Positions 34,238-42,649 of a DNA stretch of 64,000 bases are shown one piece after another (the stretch's first letter is position 1; every line of letters starts with the position of its first letter). The notes under the pieces are model-generated. The model ran no database searches, was not told where the DNA came from, and saw nothing but the letters and a program-made list of their open reading frames with translations. The position numbers and the translations under genes are program-made. The DNA is from CAZDXB01 sp964509335 (GTDB lineage: Bacteria; Bacteroidota; Ignavibacteria; Kapaibacteriales; UBA2268). The stretch lies in assembly GCA_964509335.1 (NCBI GenBank), contig CAZDXB010000001.1, positions 62,001 through 126,000 of the forward strand, read 5' to 3'.

Positions 34238-35068
34238 ATGGCTAATTTTCCAAAAGGTTGGGTTTTTCAGAAAAGCTTATATCCACAAAAGATTTCTGAA
34301 TTCATCACTTCAGCGCAAATAAACGACGGTTCAAATACTGTTGACGGTGAAATAATAAAGAGTTCCAATTATTTTGACCCAACAGAAGGAGGTTGGGGAA
34401 CATCGCCTTATTATTTAAACGGGGAACCGTCTGTAAATCCTATAAACGCCACATCTTTTAAGAATTGCGAACGTTGGGCGCTTGCAATGAATTCTCAAAT
34501 AAAATTTTCAAATTCTGACGCGCCTGAACCGTTTAAAAATTATTTATTTGGAATATCGAACTTCCCAAATACATTAGATTATGAATTCCGTATTCCTATG
34601 GACTTCGGAGGCACGTCGTTCAATTTAATACAGTTAAGTTTAGCGCTTAACGCGTTAGGACAGGGAGATGAATATGGTCAAGTTGAAGTATTCGATTTTG
34701 GCGTAGGACCATATTCAGGCGAAAACACGTTTTACCTTACTTTTGGCGGCGTCTATGGACAAATAGATTTAGGTTGGCGTTTTGAATCTACCGGCGGGCA
34801 ATCTTATCTTATGCATACACCAGTTATATTGCTTCCGCCAACTACTGACGAAAATATATTTCCTTATATTGATATTGAGAGCCAACCTCATTTTGGCGAG
34901 CCTGTTCCGTTAGAACAGACAGAAGGTAAAGGCGAAAAGAAAGAAGAAAAAGAAAAGGGAAATAAAAAGGAGAAAGAAAAAACAAAATTTGGCGGATTAG
35001 CAACAGAAGAACCGGAAGGTGAAACTTCACCTCCGTCAAGTGCATTTACACCATTAAAACGGTATTGA
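34238..35068 (+). CDS. Orphan protein of unknown function
   Basis: A 276-residue protein with no signal peptide or membrane helix and no family that I recognise. Residues 1-210 are Asn/Gly/Phe/Tyr-rich and look beta-sheet in character (FGISNFPNTLDYEFRIPMDF, then YLTFGGVYGQIDLGWRFEST). Residues about 223-250 are a low-complexity Glu/Lys/Gly run, and the last 25 residues are a Pro/Ser/Thr-rich tail ending PLKRY. The composition, with fewer GAC/GCG codons than neighbours, suggests a different origin. It stands alone with its own putative promoter and leader and a perfect terminator, like an accessory single-gene unit. It could be a secreted or structural protein; nothing firm can be said. Confidence 0.7.
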   Translation: MANFPKGWVFQKSLYPQKISEFITSAQINDGSNTVDGEIIKSSNYFDPTEGGWGTSPYYLNGEPSVNPINATSFKNCERWALAMNSQIKFSNSDAPEPFKNYLFGISNFPNTLDYEFRIPMDFGGTSFNLIQLSLALNALGQGDEYGQVEVFDFGVGPYSGENTFYLTFGGVYGQIDLGWRFESTGGQSYLMHTPVILLPPTTDENIFPYIDIESQPHFGEPVPLEQTEGKGEKKEEKEKGNKKEKEKTKFGGLATEEPEGETSPPSSAFTPLKRY

Positions 35069-35109
35069 TTTGTATAAATATATGACTTTTTAATTAACGA
35101 AAAATAGAC

Positions 35110-35144
35110 ACTGCTCTTTAAATAAATTCTATTTAAAGAGCAGT
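35110..35144 (+). terminator. Perfect 15-pair hairpin terminator of the orphan gene
   Basis: Arms 35110-35124 and 35130-35144 are exact complements around a 5-base loop, 41 bases after the stop codon, followed by T-rich sequence. It may also serve the convergent minus-strand gene ending at 35231. Confidence 0.8.
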
Positions 35145-35230
35145 TCTAATTTTAAGATTTTATTTTTTAGCTGAAATTTATGATAGATTTTGTTTTAAAA
35201 AATTACAAGTTTTGAAAAATTATTTGTTAA

Positions 35231-37075
35231 TTATTTTTTAATAATGAGCATCATTTCAAAAATTTTGTCATTGCCTTTGAGCGATTTTTTAAACCTTTCT
35301 AAGTCAGATAAAATCGATGACCTCGCGGATTCCTCGTTTGTCGCGATAATAGACCGATAAGTCTCGGCGGCTTGTTGGAATTTATTCTGAAGCAAAAGCG
35401 AATGCGCTCTGCAGATTTTTAAATAGGCGTTTGACGAATCCGTTTCTAATCCTTTTTCGATGTATTTTGTTGCTTCGCCGAATTTCTTACATAGTAACAA
35501 AGCCCGCGTAAAATCTTCGTAGTCCGCGGTAATTTCCCCGTCGTCTTCGATTATTTTACGGTAATCGATTAACGCGCTGTCGCATTTGTCTAATTTTAAA
35601 AAAGCCGCGGCTCTGTTCCTCAAAGCTTTTTCGTTGTTCGGTTTTTCTTTCAAGTATTTTGAAAGCCAATTGACGCTTTCTCTGTAAGAACCTAATTCTT
35701 TGTAAGAAATACCGATATGCTTACGCAAAGAGTTATTAGAAGAGTCAATTTCAAGCGTTTTTTTGAAATAAGCGATAGCGTCCTCATAATTTTCAAGAAA
35801 ATAATAGGCTTTGGCTATATTGAGCGCAGCCGACTTAAAACTTGTATCAATTCTATAAGCTTCTTTAAAATCTTTAACTGCTCTTTCTAAACTATCTACG
35901 TTAGCGTACGCCAATCCTCTATTATTATAGGAATATTTGTCTAAAGGGTCTAAGGATATTGATTTATCGTAATTTTCGATAGCTTTACCGTAATTATCCA
36001 TTTTATAAAGAATGTTAGCTTTTTGGCGCCTTAGATTACTATCGGTGGAATCAAGTTCTATCGCTCTGTTTATGCTTTCTAAAGCTTCCTCGTATTCTTC
36101 TTTAGAGGAGTGAATTTTGGCTTTATTAACATAAGCTGCAAACTCGAGCTCGTTCAAGTCGAGCGCCTTATTAACGTATTTTAGAGCTTTATCGTATTTT
36201 TTCATACTTACGTAAACCGCTCCTTCATTACTAATCGCGGCGGAGAAATTAGGATTTAACTCTAAAGATTTGTCGAGATATTCTAAAGTTTTATCGTAAT
36301 CGCGCAAATCCATATAACAAGAACCCAGACCGCAGTACGCTTCGGGAGATAAAGGATTTATTTTTAAAGATTTTTCATAATAATCAATTGATTTCTCAAA
36401 TTTGCCTTCGTTATTTAAAATATGAGCTGTTGTAATCAATCTATCGGCTATAAGATTGTTCCAAGATAAATCCTTCAAATAAATATTTTTTTGTAGCGAT
36501 TCATTAGGTATATTATGCCTTTCAATATAATGTTCTCTTCGATATTTTTCTTGATATAGAGTTTCCCAAAAGAAACTGCAAGAGTCTCCGGCGTTGAAGT
36601 GAATAAATATGTGGCGAGGGGCTGAAACTGCGTATATAGGCAGTCCTAATCTTTGCCCTATACTTACGTAAACAATAACGTAATTTCCGCAATCGAATTC
36701 TTTTTCTTTTAGACCCACGCTTAGCAAATCGCCGTGATAATGCAATCGCGTCTTTATGCCATATTCTTCGAGTATGGCGACTATTCGCTCAAGAACTTCA
36801 ATTGCCTCTTTTTCGGCGTAATCTTCTTTCGGCTGAATTTTTCTTTCAGCCGTTTTTAAAATTGAATCCAAAAGAACGTAAAGAGAATCGGGAACAGAAA
36901 ATCCGGCTTCTTTTTCTAAATCCAAAATTTCATAACATATTTCTTTTCTAGCTATGACGTTATCATTGCAGTAGGAAACTCGGAATGAATAAATAAGAAA
37001 CAGGAAAGATATGACTAAGCCATATTTTAAAAAAAGCAAATTTTTGCCTTTAATGCTATAATTTGTTAATTTCAT
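35231..37075 (-). CDS. Transglutaminase-like/TPR protein
   Basis: About 614 residues when started at the ATG at 37075, which places a hydrophobic signal or anchor (LLFLKYGLVISFLFLIYSF) near residues 12-31; a longer in-frame ATG at 37138 would precede it with a charged stretch. Residues about 45-205 resemble a SirB1/transglutaminase-core domain: Cys129 in FDCGNYVIVYV and His155/His159 in APRHIFIHF are the candidate catalytic pair. The remaining two thirds are about eleven tetratricopeptide repeats (about 200-590). It follows the two TMTC-like genes on the same strand after a 178-base gap with a hairpin. Probably periplasmic; a peptidase- or amidase-like activity is inference. Confidence 0.75.
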   Translation of the reverse strand: MKLTNYSIKGKNLLFLKYGLVISFLFLIYSFRVSYCNDNVIARKEICYEILDLEKEAGFSVPDSLYVLLDSILKTAERKIQPKEDYAEKEAIEVLERIVAILEEYGIKTRLHYHGDLLSVGLKEKEFDCGNYVIVYVSIGQRLGLPIYAVSAPRHIFIHFNAGDSCSFFWETLYQEKYRREHYIERHNIPNESLQKNIYLKDLSWNNLIADRLITTAHILNNEGKFEKSIDYYEKSLKINPLSPEAYCGLGSCYMDLRDYDKTLEYLDKSLELNPNFSAAISNEGAVYVSMKKYDKALKYVNKALDLNELEFAAYVNKAKIHSSKEEYEEALESINRAIELDSTDSNLRRQKANILYKMDNYGKAIENYDKSISLDPLDKYSYNNRGLAYANVDSLERAVKDFKEAYRIDTSFKSAALNIAKAYYFLENYEDAIAYFKKTLEIDSSNNSLRKHIGISYKELGSYRESVNWLSKYLKEKPNNEKALRNRAAAFLKLDKCDSALIDYRKIIEDDGEITADYEDFTRALLLCKKFGEATKYIEKGLETDSSNAYLKICRAHSLLLQNKFQQAAETYRSIIATNEESARSSILSDLERFKKSLKGNDKIFEMMLIIKK

Positions 37076-37209
37076 TAGCTTTTTAGCCTTTTTATCACTA
37101 TGTTTAACTAAATTAAGAATATAATTTGTATAATACAAAAACTAATTGGCGCCGAATTTTTTACTCTTTCATTCCTAAACGCGTGTCTCGTTCCGAAATT
37201 GTGAGCGCG

Positions 37210-37242
37210 ACTCATCCGATGACTTGAAGACATCGGACGAGT
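37210..37242 (-). terminator. Hairpin downstream of the TMTC-like genes
   Basis: Arms ACTCATCCGATG (37210-37221) and its near-complement (37231-37242) around a 9-base loop. The single imperfect pair is G-U only in minus-strand RNA, suggesting that strand is the functional one. No U tract follows. Confidence 0.5.
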
Positions 37243-37253
37243 TAAGAAATCCT

Positions 37254-39131
37254 CTACCTCATCTTCCTTTCCAAATATTCCAGTCGCTTCGGCTTTAACT
37301 TTATGCCCGCTTCGGCGGCTTTGTCGGCGTATTTTTGCGCTTGTCGATAGTCAGGTTCGACTAATAGGTAATATTGGAACAGGTTTCTGACGGCGTATGA
37401 ATTAGCGGAGTCGATAGCGAGAGCGATTTTCCAATAATTTTTCGTTTTCTCTTTTTTGCCTTTGTCGTATGATTGGAGACCTTTTTCAAGAAAGATAGCC
37501 GCTAAGTTGGAGTCGGGAGCGAATTTTGCAGAATAAGAGCGCGCGATTTTCTTTGCGGCGGCGAACTCGTCGTTCTCGATTTGTAACCCAATCAATTTGA
37601 CGAACAGCTCTTTATCGCCGAATTTATTGACGGCGCTTTTTATGACCGCTTCCGCCGCGCCCGTCCGGTTTTCGTTTTGGTGAACGCTGGATAAAGCTAA
37701 GTAAGCGTTTTTGTAGCTTGAATCTAATTTGATAGCTATGTTCAGATATTTTACCGCGCTGTCGATAGCGCCTTTTCGCTCGTAGAAAACGCCGAGATTG
37801 TATTGATATTTGGCGGTATTGGGCTTGAGCGCGGCGGAGCTTACGAACGCTTCCTCGGCTAATTTCATTTTGTCGGCTTCCAAACAGTTCTTGCCGAGCT
37901 GATAATGGAATTGCGCGCGCGATGAATCGTCCTCTACCGCGCTTTTGTAAAAACTTATAGGATTTTTATAGTCTTGGCTGTTATATATACTAAGCGCCGA
38001 CAACGCGAGAACGACCAAAACGGAAATCGTAGCGAACGCCTTTTTTCTTTCCCATTTCGCGGGGATAAGCCCGAGCAGTATTATTAATAAACCTATGGCG
38101 GGCGCGTAAGCGCGGCATTCCAAATAATCGTTCCAGTCGGCGGCGTTCAGTCTGCGAACGTATAATCCCGGCGCCGATAATATCAAGAACCATAAAAAAC
38201 CGAACAAGGAAACGCCGGCGTTCTTTTCTTTCCGAATAAAAAATAATGCAATTAAAACGACTATAACGATAGCGCCGACTATTTCTGCGAGCAAATCGTA
38301 TGTCGGAAGAACTGAGATTTTGTATGGAACGAAGAATTTGCCGATATATTCGAGCAAGGCTTGTAAGTTGAAAGTAAAGACGTCTATGCCCATTTCGTTG
38401 AACGATTCGCCGAGTTTGGCGGAGCTTCTCGTTATAAACCAAAAGACGATAGCCGCCGCCCATACGAGCAGAGTAGTTATTATCTTTTTCTTGCCAAATT
38501 TTTCCCGCTTAACCAAAACTGCGTAGAAAATAAAAGTTAGCGGTAGAACCAAAGCCGTTTCTTTGGAGAGCAGAGCCAGTAGAAAAAACAGGGCGAATAG
38601 AAATGAATCCAAGGTCTTTCTGCCGCTTATTGTTCTGTCGAAAAATATCAGCGATAGCAGAGCGAAAAGGGCGAATATAATATCATTTCTGCCGGGAATC
38701 CATACGACCGCGTTTACGAACAATGGATGCGCGGCGAAAATGAAAGCGCCTATTAGGGATTTGTTTCGCGAAAAGTCCAGCTTTGTCAGCAGGATAAATA
38801 TTAGAACCGAGCAAATAGCGTGGAGTAATATATTGACGAATCTGTAATATGACGCGTCTTTGCCGCCGATTTGCGCGTCAATAAGAAAAGATAGATTTAT
38901 GACCGGCCTATAATATGGCGAATCCATATAGCTTCGGAATATTTCGGTAGCCCAGTTGTCAATGTCCGATATTAACTCGTAGTTAGCTACGATTATGTCG
39001 TAGTCGTCGCAGTTAACGAAGTCGAAGCTAATCGTATTGAAATAAATCAGGAAAACGAATACGGGAATAGCAATGTAAAAGAATTTGCTTAATTTGTTTG
39101 AAATTATACTATTTGAGTTCTCTTTGTCCAT
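37254..39131 (-). CDS. TMTC-like membrane glycosyltransferase (GT-C) with TPRs
   Basis: A 625-residue protein. About ten to eleven membrane segments occupy residues 15-385, with the first extracytoplasmic loop carrying an acidic CDD motif (Asp42/Asp43) and the YYRPVINLSF motif (73-82), and HPLFVNAVVWIPGRNDIIFA further on, the pattern of TMTC-type O-mannosyltransferases and related GT-C enzymes that use polyprenyl-phosphate sugars. Residues about 400-610 are tetratricopeptide repeats, expected in the periplasm. It overlaps the end of a longer paralogue by 23 bases. Substrate protein and sugar unknown. Confidence 0.8.
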   Translation of the reverse strand: MDKENSNSIISNKLSKFFYIAIPVFVFLIYFNTISFDFVNCDDYDIIVANYELISDIDNWATEIFRSYMDSPYYRPVINLSFLIDAQIGGKDASYYRFVNILLHAICSVLIFILLTKLDFSRNKSLIGAFIFAAHPLFVNAVVWIPGRNDIIFALFALLSLIFFDRTISGRKTLDSFLFALFFLLALLSKETALVLPLTFIFYAVLVKREKFGKKKIITTLLVWAAAIVFWFITRSSAKLGESFNEMGIDVFTFNLQALLEYIGKFFVPYKISVLPTYDLLAEIVGAIVIVVLIALFFIRKEKNAGVSLFGFLWFLILSAPGLYVRRLNAADWNDYLECRAYAPAIGLLIILLGLIPAKWERKKAFATISVLVVLALSALSIYNSQDYKNPISFYKSAVEDDSSRAQFHYQLGKNCLEADKMKLAEEAFVSSAALKPNTAKYQYNLGVFYERKGAIDSAVKYLNIAIKLDSSYKNAYLALSSVHQNENRTGAAEAVIKSAVNKFGDKELFVKLIGLQIENDEFAAAKKIARSYSAKFAPDSNLAAIFLEKGLQSYDKGKKEKTKNYWKIALAIDSANSYAVRNLFQYYLLVEPDYRQAQKYADKAAEAGIKLKPKRLEYLERKMR

Positions 39132-41076
39132 TCTGTTTTCGATTCGATTTAATGAATTGTATAATCTTGGGATTTATTTTTCTGTTGAATTTAGCGAGTT
39201 TCCTAGCGTAATAAGACGCCGAATCGGGATTTGGCTTTATCATATAGTAATAGTTCATTAAGTTCTCGTATGGCGCGTAGCTTTTTGGATATAGCTGTAT
39301 TGATTGCTTTAACAAATCGGCTCCGATTTCCGAACGCCCTTGTTGAATGTATTTGCCGCCCCATTCGTTAAGTAAAAAACTAATGGATTTGACGTTTTTT
39401 TCCGATTTGTCCGCTTCTATCGTCTTATTAGCGTAAATTTTCGCGCTGTCCGCTTTCCCGATAATCAAATATGCACAAGTTATATTATATAAAACGTCCG
39501 AATGATCAGGCTTTATCGAAACGGCTTTTTTCCATATTCCAATCGCTTTTTTATATTGTTTTTGATCGTAGTAATTAAAAGCTAAACCGTTATAAGAATC
39601 GACCAAGGTAGAATCTAGTTTTAAAGATATTTTTATGTACTTAATCGCCGAATCGTACATTTTTCGGCTCGAGTAGATAGCTCCTAGCGTTTTATAGTAA
39701 AGCGGTTTGTCGGTTCTGAGTTCTATGGCTTTTTCAACTTCTTCGGTAGCTTTTCGTTTATACTTTTGCCCTTTAAGTCCTTTGTATTTAGCGTTGTAAT
39801 ATATCTGACCTAATACAAAATGAAAATTCGCTTTGCTCGGGTCGTCGGCTATCGCGCTTTCGTAATAAGCTATTGGATTTTCGTAATTTTCGCTTTCATT
39901 AAAAGCGAGTATAAATAAAACGACAATAACGACCGACGTTACTGAAAAGACTTCCTTGCCGCGATTCTTTAGTTTGTCCCAAGGGATTATACTGAAAATT
40001 AACAAAAAAGCTCCGAAAGTGGGAAGGTAGAAGCGGCACTCAAGGTATTCGTTCCAGACGTTATAGTTTTTAAGCAAAATAAACATTCCGGGTAGCAATA
40101 GAGCAAATATCCAAACGATAGAAAATACGGTCAATGGATTTTTGTGTTTCTTTGTTAAGATAAGCGACGCGACAAGTATAGCTATTATGATTAGTCCGGC
40201 GATTGTATTGAAAGCGCCATATGTCGGGAGCGTCGATAAATCAATAGGCAAAAATATCTTAGCGAAAAACTCCGGGACAGTTCTCAAATTGTAAACTAAT
40301 TCGCTTAAGCCTATAGTATAGACGGGTTCGCCTAAATCTGCGAGACTTCTAATATAGAGCCATAACAGGTCGCAAACTATCCATATGACAAATAACGAAA
40401 CGTTTCTTTTTGAAAAGGTTTCGCTTTTATCGAGTAAAACTAAATACGCTACGAACAGAGCGGGGATTATGGCTGCCGTTTCTTTGGAAAACAGGGCTAA
40501 TAAGAAGAAGAGTATATGAAGGACGAGATAATGGATTTTGATTTTTCTTGAGTATTTAATTAGGGAAACAAACGCCGCCAGCGAGAAGAAAGAGAACAGT
40601 ATATCGTTTCTGCCGACTATCCAAGCTACGGAATTGACGAATATCGGATGAACCGCCCATAACGCCCCGCCGATGAAAGCGACGGAGCGTCCGAAGCCGA
40701 ATAATCGAAGCAAAATGAAAATCAAACAAGCGGCAAATGCGTGAAATAGGAAGTTAAAAGCGTGATAAGACCAAAGTTCCTTGCCCGAGATTTGGGCGTT
40801 TATCATAAAGCTGATATTTATGAGCGGTCGGTAATAGCTCGCGTCCATATATGAGCGAAAGAATTCTTTATCCCAATCAGATATTTGGGAAATCCGTTCG
40901 TAGTCTTTCAGGATGATTTCGTGGTCGTCGCACTCTACTATATTAAAATCGACGGTTTGATAGTATAACGCGCCGACTAATACTATAATTAATATATACG
41001 GCGTCCAAGGAAATCGGTCGAAAAAATCGTTTTCTTTTTTTTGATTTTCGCTTTTTTTTCTTTCTTTTTTCGCCAT
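39109..41076 (-). CDS. TMTC-like membrane glycosyltransferase (GT-C) with TPRs, paralogue
   Basis: A 655-residue paralogue of the protein encoded next to it. A basic N-terminal tail (1-20) precedes the membrane domain with ECDDHEI (Asp50/Asp51), SYYRPLINISFMINAQ (80-95) and HPIFVNSVAWIVGRNDILFS. TPRs fill about 410-640. The tandem pair overlap by 23 bases and probably arose by duplication; their motif residues are all kept, so both may be active. It is divergent from glyS. Regulation is not apparent. Confidence 0.8.
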   Translation of the reverse strand: MAKKERKKSENQKKENDFFDRFPWTPYILIIVLVGALYYQTVDFNIVECDDHEIILKDYERISQISDWDKEFFRSYMDASYYRPLINISFMINAQISGKELWSYHAFNFLFHAFAACLIFILLRLFGFGRSVAFIGGALWAVHPIFVNSVAWIVGRNDILFSFFSLAAFVSLIKYSRKIKIHYLVLHILFFLLALFSKETAAIIPALFVAYLVLLDKSETFSKRNVSLFVIWIVCDLLWLYIRSLADLGEPVYTIGLSELVYNLRTVPEFFAKIFLPIDLSTLPTYGAFNTIAGLIIIAILVASLILTKKHKNPLTVFSIVWIFALLLPGMFILLKNYNVWNEYLECRFYLPTFGAFLLIFSIIPWDKLKNRGKEVFSVTSVVIVVLFILAFNESENYENPIAYYESAIADDPSKANFHFVLGQIYYNAKYKGLKGQKYKRKATEEVEKAIELRTDKPLYYKTLGAIYSSRKMYDSAIKYIKISLKLDSTLVDSYNGLAFNYYDQKQYKKAIGIWKKAVSIKPDHSDVLYNITCAYLIIGKADSAKIYANKTIEADKSEKNVKSISFLLNEWGGKYIQQGRSEIGADLLKQSIQLYPKSYAPYENLMNYYYMIKPNPDSASYYARKLAKFNRKINPKIIQFIKSNRKQNGQRELK

Positions 41077-41227
41077 CGACTCTAAAATAAATTAAGTCTA
41101 TAAAACTCTATACTATTTGTCGATAAATTATTAAGTTTACGATTTCTATTGGCAAAATATCAAAAAATGGCTATAACAAGAAATCTTTTGAGGAAATAAT
41201 TTTAGGAAAAAACGGGACTTGTTTAGT

Positions 41228-42649
41228 ATGGTAAAGTTAGACGACATAATTTCATTGGCGAAGAGGAGAGGTTTTGTGTTTCAATCTTCAGAAATTTACG
41301 GAGGATTGAACGGTTGTTGGGATTACGGTCCTTTGGGCGTAGAATTGCTCAGGAATATTAAAGAAGAGTGGTGGAGGGAAATGACTTACCGCGACGATAT
41401 AGTAGGATTAGATTCGGCTATATTGATGCATCCGAGAACTTGGGAGGCGAGCGGTCATTTGGAAAAGTTCAACGACCCGATGATTGACAACAAGCAAAGC
41501 AAAGCGCGTTACAGAGCCGATAGCTTGATTGAAGAATACGTTCAAAGATTAAGAAAGAAAAAAAAGGACGAAAAAGCGGACGACATAGAAAAGAAATTAA
41601 GCGAGGCAAAGGAGCCGGTTGACTATTATGATATTATTACTGAATATGAAATACCCGACCCGGTTTCCGGAAGCAAGGAATGGACGGAAGTAAGGAACTT
41701 CAATTTGATGTTCCAAACTTACGTCGGTCCGGTAGCCGACAAGAACTCGACGGTGTTTTTAAGACCGGAGTCGGCTCAGGGGATATACATGAATTTTAAG
41801 AACACTCTGGAAACTTCCAGACAGAAGATACCGTTCGGCGTAGCGCAAATAGGAAAAGCTTTCAGAAACGAGATTAACACTAAGTATTACTTGTTCCGAA
41901 CCAGAGAATTCGAGCAAATGGAGATGCAGTATTTCGTAAAGCCCGGCGAGGAAAACGATTGGTATGATTATTGGAAGGAACAAAGATGGAATTGGTTCGT
42001 AAATATGGGAATGAAAGAAGACAACCTCAGAATGATAACGCACGAAAAGTTAGCGCATTACGCGTCCAGAGCGGACGATATTGAATTTCGTTTTCCGTTT
42101 GGCTGGGGCGAGATAGAAGGCATTCACTCTCGAACCGATTACGATTTGAGTCGACATATGAAGTATTCGGGCAAGAAAATGGAATACGTCGATAACGTTA
42201 ATAAAGAGCGATACACGCCATACGTTGTGGAAACTTCCGGCGGCGTAACGCGTTCTTTAATGGCTTTTTTGTATTCGGCTTACAGAGAAGAAGAGGTTGA
42301 AAACGACAAAGGTAAAACGGAAAAAAGAACCGTTCTCGGCTTCAATCCAAAATTAGCTCCTATAAAAGTAGCCGTATTTCCATTGGTTAAAAAAGACGGA
42401 ATGCCGGAACGAGCGCACAAGATATATAAAGACCTACAAAAAACGTTTCTGACGCAATACGACGAAGGCGGAGCTATTGGAAGGCGTTACAGGCGTCAGG
42501 ACGAAATTGGAACGCCTTTTTGCGTTACCGTGGACGGTCAAACTTTTGAAGACGATACGGTAACCATTAGAGATAGGGACTCAATGGAACAAGTTAGAGT
42601 AGGCGCCGACAAAATCAAGAGTTATTTATTGGAGAAGTTAAGCGATTAA
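41228..42649 (+). CDS. glyS: Glycine-tRNA ligase (dimeric, class II)
   Basis: About 473 residues. Motifs: GGLNGCWDYGPLGVELL (near 24-40), FLRPESAQGIYMNF and the IGKAFRNEI/REFEQMEM motif 2 region, EIEGIHSRTDYDL, and a C-terminal anticodon-binding domain (about 375-473). The alpha2-type enzyme is common in Bacteroidota. The start chosen is the ATG at 41228; a TTG start 9 bases upstream exists. Its TAA overlaps the ATG of ctpA by one base (TAATG), so the two are translationally coupled. It makes Gly-tRNA for translation. Confidence 0.96.
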   Translation: MVKLDDIISLAKRRGFVFQSSEIYGGLNGCWDYGPLGVELLRNIKEEWWREMTYRDDIVGLDSAILMHPRTWEASGHLEKFNDPMIDNKQSKARYRADSLIEEYVQRLRKKKKDEKADDIEKKLSEAKEPVDYYDIITEYEIPDPVSGSKEWTEVRNFNLMFQTYVGPVADKNSTVFLRPESAQGIYMNFKNTLETSRQKIPFGVAQIGKAFRNEINTKYYLFRTREFEQMEMQYFVKPGEENDWYDYWKEQRWNWFVNMGMKEDNLRMITHEKLAHYASRADDIEFRFPFGWGEIEGIHSRTDYDLSRHMKYSGKKMEYVDNVNKERYTPYVVETSGGVTRSLMAFLYSAYREEEVENDKGKTEKRTVLGFNPKLAPIKVAVFPLVKKDGMPERAHKIYKDLQKTFLTQYDEGGAIGRRYRRQDEIGTPFCVTVDGQTFEDDTVTIRDRDSMEQVRVGADKIKSYLLEKLSD

